Below, piece by piece: positions 16,782 through 24,443 of a DNA stretch of 64,000 nt (within the stretch, counting starts at the first letter, position 1; each line of letters starts with the position of its first letter). The stretch comes from Kutzneria buriramensis (GTDB lineage Bacteria; Actinomycetota; Actinomycetes; Mycobacteriales; Pseudonocardiaceae). The stretch lies in contig NZ_QUNO01000015.1 of NCBI RefSeq assembly GCF_003387475.1, positions 281,789-345,788 of the forward strand, in the 5' to 3' direction. The notes beneath the pieces were generated by a model. It saw only the letters and a list, made by a program, of their open reading frames with translations, was not told the DNA's origin and made no database searches. The translations under genes and the position numbers were made by a program.

Positions 16782-16823
16782 TACGCCTGCTCAGATGGCG
16801 CGTACGCCTGCTCAGATGGCGCG
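16782..16823. repeat. Perfect 21-bp tandem duplication at the cold shock gene stop
   Basis: The 21-bp unit TACGCCTGCTCAGATGGCGC(G) occurs twice in tandem (16782-16802 and 16803-16823). The second copy covers the last codons and stop of the cold shock gene (RAI, stop at 16812-16814). Because 21 is a multiple of three, the other copy holds a second in-frame stop (16791-16793) preceded by the same RAI codons. Confidence 0.9.
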
Positions 16824-17015
16824 GACCTGCTGGGCCTGCGGGCCCTTCTGGCCCTGGCCGATCTCGAACTCCACGCGCTGCCCCTCGTCCAGGGTCTTGA
16901 AGCCGTTGCCCTGGATCTCCGAGTAGTGCACGAAGACATCGGGACCGCCGCCGTCCTGCGCGATGAACCCGAAGCCCTTTTCGCTGTTAAACCACTTAAC
17001 ACTGCCCTGCGCCAT
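16812..17015 (-). CDS. csp: Cold shock protein, CspA family
   Basis: The 67-residue protein consists of one cold shock domain. RNP1 reads KGFGFIAQD and RNP2 VFVHYSEI, with [17 protein letters not shown] at the start. It binds single-stranded RNA and DNA and prevents RNA secondary structure. I chose ATG at 17015 because GGGAG precedes it and the family starts MAxGxVKWF; an upstream in-frame ATG gives an unrelated tail. It is monocistronic with a strong terminator at 16744-16777. The 303 nt upstream (17016-17318) hold no gene and would contain its promoter and leader. The 3' end of the gene is tandemly duplicated. Confidence 0.95.
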   Translation of the reverse strand: MAQGSVKWFNSEKGFGFIAQDGGGPDVFVHYSEIQGNGFKTLDEGQRVEFEIGQGQKGPQAQQVRAI

Positions 17016-17318
17016 ACCACTAACTCCCTGTAAGCCGAGCCAGGCCATCACAACGAAAAGCCCCGGTCTCAGCGCACATCATGCCATCATCCGGGCCGTT
17101 CGCGGAGGCCGCGGCGCGGATGAGTTCGCGTTTCTCGCCCGATAGGGGAGTTTTCGCAGGTCAGGTGGTGTGGGCCCGGTACTGTGCGGCACCGCGGTCC
17201 CCGCGCGGCGTGCCTCGATCGGGCTAACCCGCGCCGCCGAACGGCCTGATCAACAGGCCTCCTCGGCGCTCGGGCGGCACCGCCGTGACACCATGGCGGC
17301 AGCATCTCAGGGGGAGAC

Positions 17319-18377
17319 ATGACGGACAATCCGGAGCCGCAGTTCCAGTTCCAGTACCAGCAGCCGTGGGCTCCGCCGCAGCCCGGCGTGATCCCGCTGC
17401 GGCCACTCGACCTGGGGGCCCTGTTCGGCGGCTCGTTCAAGGTCATGTTCCGCGAGTGGAAGCCGATGATCCTGGTGCCCTTCGTCGCCAACCTGGTCGT
17501 GGGCGGCGTCGAGGTCCCCCTGCTGGCGTCCGCCTTCGCCGACTTCCCCGACGTCACGCGGCCGCCGGTGACCTTCGACGGCGTCTGGCCGTTCCTGCGC
17601 GACATCCTGGTCATGGTGGTCGTCTCGTTGGTGCTCGGCCTGCTCGCCTGGCTGGTGACGCAGGTGATCGCCACCGTCACGGTCAGCCGGGCGGTGCTCG
17701 GCCGGCACACCACGATCGGCCAGGCGCTGCGCGTCGGTGCGCCCCGGATGCTGCCGCTGTTCGGCCTGGCCGCGCTGATCTGGCTGATCGTCGCGGCCTG
17801 TTCGGTGCTGCCGTTCACCGTCGTGCTGGTGCTGGCCGCGGTCGCCCGGTCCGCCGGCCTCATCCTGCTGGCCTTCCTGGTGGGGCTGATCGGCCTGTGC
17901 GCCGGCGCCTACTTCTACACCACGTTCGCGCTCGCGCAGGCCGCGCTGATCATGGAGCCGCAACCGGTACTGACCGCGTTGCGGCGGTCCCGCTGGCTGG
18001 TCCGCGACAACTGGTGGCGGATCTTCGGCATCACGCTGCTCGCCTCGCTGATGGTGTCGGTGGTGAGCTACGTGGCGCAGACGCCGCTCCAGTTCACGTC
18101 GGCCATCTCCAGCGCGTACACGATCAATCCGGCCGGTGAGGCCAACGCGGCCGAGCTGATCCGGTCGGCGCTGAGCCCGGCCACGATGATCGTCTACGTC
18201 TTCGTGACGGCGCTGGTCGCCGCGGTCGGCCAGCCGTTCATCAACGGCGTGACCACCCTGCTCTACCACGACATGCGCATCCGCAAGGAGAGCTTCCACC
18301 AGCCGCTGCTGGCGATGTCCCAGCTGCCCGACGACCTCAGCCCGCAGCCGACATCGCATCCCGAAGCCACGATGTGA
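17319..18377 (+). CDS. Polytopic membrane protein, GPDPase membrane-domain-like
   Basis: The protein has 352 residues. A Pro/Gln-rich cytosolic N-terminus (PQFQFQYQQPWAPPQPG) leads to IPLRPLDLGALFGGSFKVMF, typical of actinobacterial proteins annotated as glycerophosphoryl diester phosphodiesterase membrane domain. Six to seven hydrophobic segments follow. The segment RRSRWLVRDNWWRIFGITLL is a family-like signature. There is no catalytic phosphodiesterase domain, so enzymatic activity is not expected. ATG at 17319 has GGGGGAG just upstream. Its last 41 nt overlap the 3' end of the convergent soxG gene. The function is unknown. Confidence 0.75.
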   Translation: MTDNPEPQFQFQYQQPWAPPQPGVIPLRPLDLGALFGGSFKVMFREWKPMILVPFVANLVVGGVEVPLLASAFADFPDVTRPPVTFDGVWPFLRDILVMVVVSLVLGLLAWLVTQVIATVTVSRAVLGRHTTIGQALRVGAPRMLPLFGLAALIWLIVAACSVLPFTVVLVLAAVARSAGLILLAFLVGLIGLCAGAYFYTTFALAQAALIMEPQPVLTALRRSRWLVRDNWWRIFGITLLASLMVSVVSYVAQTPLQFTSAISSAYTINPAGEANAAELIRSALSPATMIVYVFVTALVAAVGQPFINGVTTLLYHDMRIRKESFHQPLLAMSQLPDDLSPQPTSHPEATM

Positions 18378-18819
18378 GGTAGCCCGCGAACGACGGTCGC
18401 ACCAGCAGCCGGTACGTCGGCGCGGCGTCGACCTGGTGCAGGATCACGTTCGCCCGGGCCAGCATGGTCTGGGCGCAGCGGCCCGGTCCGAACGCGCGCG
18501 GGTGCAGGTCGATGGCGCAGCCCTGCTCCAGCACGTCCCGCGCGTCCGGCCCGGACAGCTCGTAGACGACGCGATTCGCCGACACGTCCACGACCGAGCC
18601 GGGGGTGTCGCCGAGCGCGGTCCGCAGCTGGTCCTCGGACGCGCCGAACACCAGCCACTCGTCCGGGCCGAGCCACAGCACGGCCTCGGATCCGGTGTTG
18701 GGCACCACCGGCAGCGGCGTGCCGAGCAGCTCCCCGATCCGGGTCGCGGCCGGGGCGATCGGGTCGACGCGCAGGTCGACCTGCCGCGGCAGCGCGATTT
18801 CGCGCAGGTCAACCGTCAC
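18337..18819 (-). CDS. soxG: Sarcosine oxidase gamma subunit
   Basis: The protein has 160 residues. It starts at GTG 18819 (REIALPRQVDLRVDP), with AGGGGG upstream, and has the SoxG features LGPDEWLVFGASED, GSVVDVSANRVVYELSGPDA and QTMLARANVILHQVDAAPT. It is the small non-catalytic subunit that completes heterotetrameric sarcosine oxidase; its fold resembles the folate-binding GcvT domain. It overlaps the 3' end of soxA by 11 nt and is the last gene of the soxBDAG operon. Its own 3' end overlaps the convergent membrane protein gene by 41 nt. No terminator is evident between them. Confidence 0.9.
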   Translation of the reverse strand: MTVDLREIALPRQVDLRVDPIAPAATRIGELLGTPLPVVPNTGSEAVLWLGPDEWLVFGASEDQLRTALGDTPGSVVDVSANRVVYELSGPDARDVLEQGCAIDLHPRAFGPGRCAQTMLARANVILHQVDAAPTYRLLVRPSFAGYLTSWLRDAMSAAG

Positions 18820-21517
18820 GGCGCGCCCCCTCCGGGTCGTAGAAGATCGGCTCGGTGATGGTCGCGGCGATCGTCCGGTCCCGCAGCGGCGCGAGCACGG
18901 TCCGCCCGATCAGCTGTCGGCCGCCCTTGACCAGCGCCAGCGCGAAGGTCCGCTCGAGGGCGGCGCTGTGGTAGCTGGACGTCACGTGGCCGAGCATCGG
19001 CACCGGGGGTGTGAGCGGCGTGTCCGGGGCGATCAGCTGCGCGCCCTCGGGCAGCAGCTCGTCCGGGTCGGTCGGCAGCAGGCCGACCAGCTGCTTGCGG
19101 TCCGGCCTGGTGGCGTCGGGGCGCTGATAGGAGCGCTTGCCGACGAAGTCCTTGCGTGGCGAGACGATCCACTCCATGCCGAGGTCCTGCGGGGTCACCG
19201 TGCCGTCGGTGTCCTGGCCGACGATCACGTACCCCTTCTCGGCCCGCAGCACGTGCATGGTCTCGGTGCCATACGGGGTCGGCAGTCCCGTTGCCATCAC
19301 GGCGTCCCAGACCCGCGCGCCGGCGCGGCCGTCCACGTTGATCTCGAACGCCAGCTCGCCGGAGAAGGAGACGCGGGCGATGCGGGCCGGCGTGCCGTCA
19401 GCCAGAAATGCGTCCTTGAACGTCATGAAGTCGAAGGCGTCCTGGGAGCAGTCCACGTCCGGCGCGACGATCGCCAGCACCACGCGGGCCTGCGGGCCGA
19501 CGACCGCGATCGTCGCCCACTGCTCGGTGACGGACGTGAACCAGACCTCGAGGTCCGGCCACTCGGTCTGCGCCCACTCCTCGAACCAGTCCAGCACCGC
19601 CGCCGCGTTGCCGGTGGTCGTCGTCGCGAGGAAACGGTCCTCGGCCACGCGCATCACGACGCCGTCGTCGAACACCATGCCGTCGGCCTTGCACAGCAGG
19701 CCGTACCGGCAGTGCCCGACCTTCAGCTTGGCGAACGCGTTGGTGTACACCCGGTTCAGGAACTCGCCGGCGTCCGGGCCCTGGATGTCGATCTTCCCCA
19801 GCGTGGACGCGTCCATCACCGCCACGTCGGTCCGCGCCGCCCGGCACTCCCTCAGCACGGCGGCCTTCATGTCCTCGCCGGGCTGCGGGTAGTACCAGGG
19901 GCGCTTCCACTGGCCGACGTTCTCGAACACCGCCCCGTTGCGTACATGCCAGTCGTGCATCGGCGTTTTCCGCACGGGGTCGTGGAGTTCGCCGCGATCC
20001 CTGCCCGCCAGCAACGCGAACGACACCGGCGTGTAGGGCGGGCGGTAGGTGGTCGTGCCCTGCGGCGACTCGGCGCCGAGCAGCTGCGCGATCACGCCGA
20101 TCGCCGCGAAGCCGGAGGTCTTGCCCTGGTCGTGCGCGGTGCCGATGGTCGTGTAGCGCTTCACGTGCTCCACCGACCGCATGCCCGCCCCGGTGGCGCG
20201 CCGCACGTCCGCGACGGTCACGTCCCGTTGCAGGTCGACGAACTGCCGACCCTCCGGGCCGTCGACGAACCACACCGGGTGCGGGTCGGTTATGACTTCC
20301 CTTGCGGTGTAAGGGGCTGCTGGCTTCTCGCCGTCGAAGCCGGTCATCTTCGCCGCTTCGATGCCCGCGCTGAAGCCTTCGTCGAGGCAACCCGTCAGGT
20401 CGTACACGGCATTCGCGGCGCCCACGATGTGCTGTGCCTGTACGGACTTGTCCGGCACGAAGGCGGCTTTTCGCTCGTCGTAACGGGTCTTGCCCTGCGA
20501 CTGGGAGAACAGGTGCACGGCCGGGTTCCAGCCGCCGGACACCGCCAGCACATCGCAGGCGATCTCCCGGTCGCCGACCCGCACGCCGCCGATCCGTTGC
20601 GTGCCAAGGGCCTGCCGTACCGTTGAGCCCGCGAGCACCTCGATACCCAGCTCCCGGGCGCGGTTCACGAGCTCCGCCGGCGGTTCGGATCGACTGTCCA
20701 CAATGGTCGACACGCGGCCGGCGAGGTCGAACGCCGTCCCGTACGCGCCGTCGTTCGTCGTGGCCACCACGATGTTCTCGCCCGGCAGGGCCGCGTAGCG
20801 GTTGACGTACTGGCGGACAGCCGAGGCGAGCATGATGCCGGGCAGGTCGTTGTCCACGAACACCAGCGGCCGCTCGTGTGCGCCGGTCGCCAGCACCACA
20901 TGCTTGGCGCGGACGTGCCAGAGACGGGTTTTCGACGCGCACGCAACGAAGTTCTGGTCGTAGTAGCCGAACGCCGTGGTACCGGTGAGGACCCTGGTCT
21001 CGGGGAGGGCGTCCAGTTCCTCGACCGCGTCGGCGAGCCAGTCCAGCAGCCGGTTCTCGGTCAGCAGCGAGCCGCCGAGCTCGCGCTGCTCGTCGGCGAG
21101 GATCGTGCGCGCCCCGGTCCGGCCGGCCGCCAACGCCGCCGCCACCCCCGCCGGGCCACCGCCGACCACCAGCACGTCACAGTGCGCGTTTCGCTTGTCG
21201 TAGCGGGCGGCATCCGGCTCGTCGGTGAGCCTTCCCTTGCCGCGCAGGGTGGTCGCCGCCAGGCCGTCGACCAGCTCGACGGTGGTGGCCAGCTGCATCG
21301 GATCGTCCAGCTGCACCAACGCGTTCGGCTCGTCCACGCCCGCCGCGAAGATCCCGCGCGGCCGCCCGAGGTAGGTGCTCGGCGCGACCGTGAGCAGGCC
21401 GTTCGCGATCATCGCCGACGCCAGTGTGTCGCCGGCGCAGCCCGTGTGCTCGATGCCGTCCACCGTGAAGCGCAACGGCTTCGTGCGGTCGATGCGACCG
21501 CCCTCGGGGAGTCTCAT
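18809..21517 (-). CDS. soxA: Sarcosine oxidase alpha subunit
   Basis: The protein has 902 residues, close to the roughly 965 typical of heterotetrameric enzymes. The N-terminal ferredoxin-like segment (LRFTVDGIEHTGCAGDTLAS) is followed by the NAD-binding Rossmann domain (VLVVGGGPAGVAAALAAGRT). A second dinucleotide region follows (VLATGAHERPLVFVDNDLPG). The C-terminal half is an aminomethyltransferase (GcvT-like) folate-binding domain (DASTLGKIDIQGPDAGEFLN; LRAEKGYVIVGQDTDG). With SoxB it demethylates sarcosine to glycine, making hydrogen peroxide and 5,10-methylene-tetrahydrofolate. It overlaps soxD by 4 nt and soxG by 11 nt, so translation is coupled. Confidence 0.94.
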   Translation of the reverse strand: MRLPEGGRIDRTKPLRFTVDGIEHTGCAGDTLASAMIANGLLTVAPSTYLGRPRGIFAAGVDEPNALVQLDDPMQLATTVELVDGLAATTLRGKGRLTDEPDAARYDKRNAHCDVLVVGGGPAGVAAALAAGRTGARTILADEQRELGGSLLTENRLLDWLADAVEELDALPETRVLTGTTAFGYYDQNFVACASKTRLWHVRAKHVVLATGAHERPLVFVDNDLPGIMLASAVRQYVNRYAALPGENIVVATTNDGAYGTAFDLAGRVSTIVDSRSEPPAELVNRARELGIEVLAGSTVRQALGTQRIGGVRVGDREIACDVLAVSGGWNPAVHLFSQSQGKTRYDERKAAFVPDKSVQAQHIVGAANAVYDLTGCLDEGFSAGIEAAKMTGFDGEKPAAPYTAREVITDPHPVWFVDGPEGRQFVDLQRDVTVADVRRATGAGMRSVEHVKRYTTIGTAHDQGKTSGFAAIGVIAQLLGAESPQGTTTYRPPYTPVSFALLAGRDRGELHDPVRKTPMHDWHVRNGAVFENVGQWKRPWYYPQPGEDMKAAVLRECRAARTDVAVMDASTLGKIDIQGPDAGEFLNRVYTNAFAKLKVGHCRYGLLCKADGMVFDDGVVMRVAEDRFLATTTTGNAAAVLDWFEEWAQTEWPDLEVWFTSVTEQWATIAVVGPQARVVLAIVAPDVDCSQDAFDFMTFKDAFLADGTPARIARVSFSGELAFEINVDGRAGARVWDAVMATGLPTPYGTETMHVLRAEKGYVIVGQDTDGTVTPQDLGMEWIVSPRKDFVGKRSYQRPDATRPDRKQLVGLLPTDPDELLPEGAQLIAPDTPLTPPVPMLGHVTSSYHSAALERTFALALVKGGRQLIGRTVLAPLRDRTIAATITEPIFYDPEGARRDG

Positions 21518-21756
21518 CGCACGATCTCGTGGGTAGCGGTGTTACGGACAAGGTTGAACCACCGGCGACATCCGGCCGAGTGCGACCAGCGCTCCGCGAA
21601 CTCACCCTTGGGATTGTCCCGTACGAACAGGTATTCGCCCCACTGCTCGTCGGTCAACTCCGCCGGCCGCTCCGGGTACGGCACGCCGGCCTGGCCGCCG
21701 TAGTGGAACTCCGTCTCGTCGCGGTCGCCGCACCAGGGGCACGGGATCAGCAGCAT
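21514..21756 (-). CDS. soxD: Sarcosine oxidase delta subunit
   Basis: The 80-residue protein starts MLLIPCPWCGDRDETEF and contains PERPAELTDEQWGEYLFVRD, the SoxD signature. Cys6, Cys9, His59 and Cys63 form the zinc site. The start is strongly supported by AGGAGGTAGGAG directly before the ATG. It lies between soxB (12-nt gap) and soxA (4-nt overlap), the classical soxBDAG order. It is a structural subunit of the tetramer. Confidence 0.95.
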   Translation of the reverse strand: MLLIPCPWCGDRDETEFHYGGQAGVPYPERPAELTDEQWGEYLFVRDNPKGEFAERWSHSAGCRRWFNLVRNTATHEIVR

Positions 21757-21768
21757 CTCCTACCTCCT

Positions 21769-22974
21769 CTAGTGGGCGACGGCCGCGGCGCCGTGCTCGT
21801 CGATCAGCGCGCCGGAAGTGAAGCGCTCCAACGCGAACGGCTCGTTCAGCGGGTGGGCCTTGCCGGTGGCCAGGGTGTGCGCGTACGTCCAGCCGGACGC
21901 CGGCGTCGCCTTGAAACCGCCGGTCCCCCAGCCGCAGTTGACGAACAGGTTGTCCACGGGGGTCGGGCCGATCACCGGCGACGCGTCCGGCGTGACGTCC
22001 ACGATGCCGCCCCAGGTGCGCAGCACGTGCGCCCGGGCGAAGATCGGGAACAGCTCCAGCGCGGCGGCCATCTGCTGCTCGATCACGTGCACCGAACCGC
22101 GCTGCGCGTAGGAGTTGTACGGGTCGATGCCCGCGCCCATGACGAGCTCGCCCTTGTGCGCCTGGCTGACGTAGACGTGCACGTGGTTCGACATCACCAC
22201 GCAGGGATGCACCGGTTCCAGCAGTTCGGAGACCAATGCCTGCAACGGATGGCTCTGCACCGGCAGCCGGACGCCCGCCAGGCTCGCCAGCACGCTGCTG
22301 TGCCCGGCCGCCGCCAGCCCGACCCGGCCGGCCATGATCGGCCCCAGGTTCGTCTCCACACCGATGACCTTGTTGCCGTGCTTGCGAAAACCCGTGACCT
22401 CGCAGCCCTGGATCAGGTCCACGCCCAGCTCGTCGGCCCGCCGCGCGAACGCCCACGCGACGTGATCATGCTTGGCGATGCCCGCGCGCGGCTGGAGCGT
22501 CGCGCCGAGCACCGGATAGCGCACGTCCGGCGACGTGTTGACGATCGGGCAGAACTTGCGGACCTCGTCCGGGTCCAGCCACTCCGCGTCCACCCCGTTG
22601 AGGCGGTTCGCGTTCACGCGGCGGGATCCCTCGCGGACGTCCTGGAGCGTGTGCGCCAGGTTCAGCACGCCCCGCTGGCTGAACAGGATGTCGTAGTCCA
22701 GCTCCGCCGACAGGCCCTCCCACAGCTTCAGGGCGTGTTCGTAGATCGCCGCGGACTCGTCCCACAGGTAGTTGGAGCGGATGATCGTCGTGTTGCGGGC
22801 CATGTTGCCGCCGGCCAGCCAGCCCTTCTCGAGGACGGCGACGTTGCGGATGCCGTGGTTGGCGGCCAGGTAGTACGCGGTGGCCAGGCCGTGCCCGCCG
22901 CCGCCGACGATCACCACGTCGTAGCCGGCCCGAGGCTCGGGATTCCGCCACAGCCGGTCGGGATGCTCGGACAT
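21769..22974 (-). CDS. soxB: Sarcosine oxidase beta subunit
   Basis: The protein has 401 residues. A DAO-family FAD domain begins [20 protein letters not shown]. The sequence [19 protein letters not shown] (about residues 164-182) holds the His that carries covalent FMN in this family (His169 or His171). The motif [20 protein letters not shown] near the C-terminus is typical of SoxB. It oxidises the N-methyl group of sarcosine. ATG at 22974 was chosen because GGAGGTGG precedes it and the family starts with a short charged leader; an upstream in-frame ATG would run through the operator pair. It is the first gene of soxBDAG and likely under the IclR operator at 22999-23034. Confidence 0.94.
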   Translation of the reverse strand: MSEHPDRLWRNPEPRAGYDVVIVGGGGHGLATAYYLAANHGIRNVAVLEKGWLAGGNMARNTTIIRSNYLWDESAAIYEHALKLWEGLSAELDYDILFSQRGVLNLAHTLQDVREGSRRVNANRLNGVDAEWLDPDEVRKFCPIVNTSPDVRYPVLGATLQPRAGIAKHDHVAWAFARRADELGVDLIQGCEVTGFRKHGNKVIGVETNLGPIMAGRVGLAAAGHSSVLASLAGVRLPVQSHPLQALVSELLEPVHPCVVMSNHVHVYVSQAHKGELVMGAGIDPYNSYAQRGSVHVIEQQMAAALELFPIFARAHVLRTWGGIVDVTPDASPVIGPTPVDNLFVNCGWGTGGFKATPASGWTYAHTLATGKAHPLNEPFALERFTSGALIDEHGAAAVAH

Positions 22975-22998
22975 GACCACCTCCGGGTAGCCTGCGCT

Positions 22999-23034
22999 GT
23001 TGCAGATTAAGCGCACTGTTGCGTCTTCCACAAC
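22999..23034. promoter_or_regulatory. Tandem IclR-type operator, site a (soxB promoter)
   Basis: Two 17-bp boxes start 19 bp apart. The box at 23018-23034 is GTTGC-GTCTTCC-ACAAC, a full GTTGY-N7-RCAAC dyad. The box at 22999-23015 keeps only its GTTGC half. They lie 25-60 bp upstream of soxB. The same arrangement recurs at 23942-23977 and 25626-25661. Binding by the IclR regulator at 23110-23883 is inferred. Confidence 0.7.
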
Positions 23035-23041
23035 ACCCGGC

Positions 23042-23102
23042 TTATGCAGGGAAGGACGCCTTACCTGCGTTCACCGCGGGTAAGGCGTCCTTCCCTGCAT
23101 AA
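23042..23102. terminator. 24-bp-stem hairpin, dispersed repeat family A copy 2
   Basis: A perfect 24-bp inverted repeat (23042-23065 and 23079-23102) with a 13-nt loop. The 22-nt arm core is identical to that at 14211-14269, while the loops differ. It begins 8 bp beyond the stop of the IclR gene and separates it from the soxB promoter on the same strand, so it should terminate iclR transcripts. Confidence 0.75.
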
Positions 23103-23109
23103 AGAGGAC

Positions 23110-23883
23110 CTAGCCGGTGTGGCCGATGCGGTGGCTGATCTCCTTGGCCCCGTCGGCCGCCAGCCGGGCGACCTCGGCGAACCGGTCGGTCGTCAGCCGG
23201 TACGAAGGGCCTGACACGCTCAGTGCCGCCACCACGTTGCCGTCCATGCCGCGGATCGGCACGGCCACGGCGTTGAGGCCGATCTCCAGCTCGTCGCCGG
23301 TGCTGGCCCAGCCGGCGACCAGGGCGGCGTCGAGCTCGGCGCGCAGCAGCCCGGGGTCGGTGATGGTGCGCGGTGTGTACATGGTCAGCGGCCGGGCCAT
23401 CAGCTCCTCGCGCAGCGGCGCCGGCTGGTTGGCCAGCAGCACCTTGCCGCTTGAGGTGGCGTGCAGCGGTGTGCGCTGGCCGACCCAGTTGATGGTCGCC
23501 ACGGTGGCGCTGCCCCGGACCTGGCTGACGTTGATGGCGTAGCCCTCGTCGAGGATCGCGACGTTGACGGTCTCGCCGACCTGCGCGGCCAGCCGCTCGC
23601 ACACCGGCCGGCTCTCCCGGGACAGATCCATCTGTGCGGCGGTGGCCCCGGCCAGCCGCACGATGCCGAAGCCGAGCCGGTACTTGCCGCGGTCGCCGGT
23701 CTGCTCGACCAGCCCCCGGCTGTCCAGCACCGACACCAGCCGGAACGCGGTGGACTTGTGCACCCCCAGCTCGGCGGCCAGTTCGGTGATGCCCATCTCG
23801 CCGTGCAGCGCCAGGAACTCCAGCACGGACACCGCGCGGTCGACCGACTGCACCAGTGCGGCCGATCCCTCGCTTGAAGCCAT
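23110..23883 (-). CDS. IclR-family regulator of choline/betaine degradation
   Basis: The protein has 257 residues. The N-terminal winged helix reads SVDRAVSVLEFLALHGEMGI, then ELGVHKSTAFRLVSVLDSRG. The C-terminal IclR ligand domain shows NVSQVRGSATVATINWVGQR, LHATSSGKVLLANQP and GLNAVAVPIRGMDGNVVAAL. It sits between soxBDAG and the ferredoxin/reductase genes and diverges from the latter. Three promoters around it share a tandem operator (22999-23034, 23942-23977, 25626-25661), the middle one lying in front of its own gene. It therefore probably controls the whole pathway and itself. The inducer may be betaine, dimethylglycine or sarcosine (inference). Confidence 0.9.
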   Translation of the reverse strand: MASSEGSAALVQSVDRAVSVLEFLALHGEMGITELAAELGVHKSTAFRLVSVLDSRGLVEQTGDRGKYRLGFGIVRLAGATAAQMDLSRESRPVCERLAAQVGETVNVAILDEGYAINVSQVRGSATVATINWVGQRTPLHATSSGKVLLANQPAPLREELMARPLTMYTPRTITDPGLLRAELDAALVAGWASTGDELEIGLNAVAVPIRGMDGNVVAALSVSGPSYRLTTDRFAEVARLAADGAKEISHRIGHTG

Positions 23884-23941
23884 GCACGCACTGTAGTCGA
23901 GCGGATGGAGCCTTGACGGCGCATCACCCGGTGCTCACTCT

Positions 23942-23977
23942 GTTGCGTGCAGCACGACGAGTTGTGCTATACGCAAC
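23942..23977. promoter_or_regulatory. Tandem IclR-type operator, site b (iclR / ferredoxin divergon)
   Basis: The full box at 23961-23977 reads GTTGT-GCTATAC-GCAAC. A degenerate box at 23942-23958 (GTTGC-GTGCAGC-ACGAC) starts exactly 19 bp earlier. The pair lies between divergent iclR and the Rieske ferredoxin operon. The right box includes TATAC, a possible -10 element of the rightward promoter with TTGCGT 19 bp upstream, so binding would block or position RNA polymerase. Function is inferred from sharing with sites a and c. Confidence 0.7.
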
Positions 23978-24023
23978 TGGAGGCCCGATGACCGAGTGCG
24001 TGTCTGAACCGACCATGACGCGA

Positions 24024-24110
24024 GGCCGCGCCGTGCATCGGCGCGCGATTTCGGAGCCGGAGCCTGCGGAGTCTGCGAAATCGAGTGACGATGCACGGCT
24101 TGAGGCGGCC
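24024..24110 (+). promoter_or_regulatory. Nested hairpin in the leader of the Rieske ferredoxin gene
   Basis: Three nested complementary blocks: GGCCGC (24024-24029) with GCGGCC (24105-24110); GCCGTGCATCG (24030-24040) with CGATGCACGGC (24089-24099); CGATTTCG (24046-24053) with CGAAATCG (24076-24083). The last two stems are separated by a 5x5 internal loop, and the apical loop has 22 nt. This would give a stable structure of about 87 nt ending 15 nt before the ATG at 24126. Read as codons, the segment has markedly more A/T in third positions than neighbouring genes. It could be a regulatory RNA or an inserted palindrome. Confidence 0.5.
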
Positions 24111-24125
24111 GAGCCACGCGCGGCA

Positions 24126-24443
24126 ATGATCACTGTGTGCAGAGTGGATCAGCTGCCGCCTGGTGAGGCGGTCAGAGTCGCCGCCGTCGACCCGCCCATC
24201 GCCGTCTTCCACACGGAGGACGGCGAGTTCTATGCCGTCGACGACACCTGCACGCACCAGGACGCCTCGCTCGCCGACGGCTGGCTGGAGGGCTGCACGG
24301 TGGAGTGCCCGCTGCACGCGTCCTGCTTCGACCTGCGCACCGGCCGGCCCAGCGGCCCGCCGGCGACCACACCCATCCGCACCTACCCGGTGGTCGTCGA
24401 GGACGGCGTGATCCGGGTGGCCTACGGCGAGGTGGCCTGCTGA
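24126..24443 (+). CDS. Rieske [2Fe-2S] ferredoxin, betaine oxygenase electron carrier
   Basis: The protein has 105 residues. The Rieske motif has Cys42-His44 (DTCTHQDASL) and Cys61-His64 (VECPLHASCFD), which bind the cluster, followed by TYPVVVEDGVIRVAY. It is of the small ferredoxin type found with three-component dioxygenases. ATG at 24126 was chosen because the family begins here. An earlier in-frame ATG at 23988 has a good GGAGG site and would add 46 residues, but that extension has poor codon bias and coincides with a strong hairpin. The stop overlaps the reductase start (TGATG). It probably passes electrons from that reductase to the oxygenase at 32701. Confidence 0.85.
   Translation: MITVCRVDQLPPGEAVRVAAVDPPIAVFHTEDGEFYAVDDTCTHQDASLADGWLEGCTVECPLHASCFDLRTGRPSGPPATTPIRTYPVVVEDGVIRVAYGEVAC

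Noticed and set aside
23988..24125. N-terminal extension of the Rieske ferredoxin from an upstream ATG with a good ribosome site
   Set aside because: Not included in the coding feature because the codon bias is poor and the segment forms a strong nested hairpin; kept as an open alternative in the findings.
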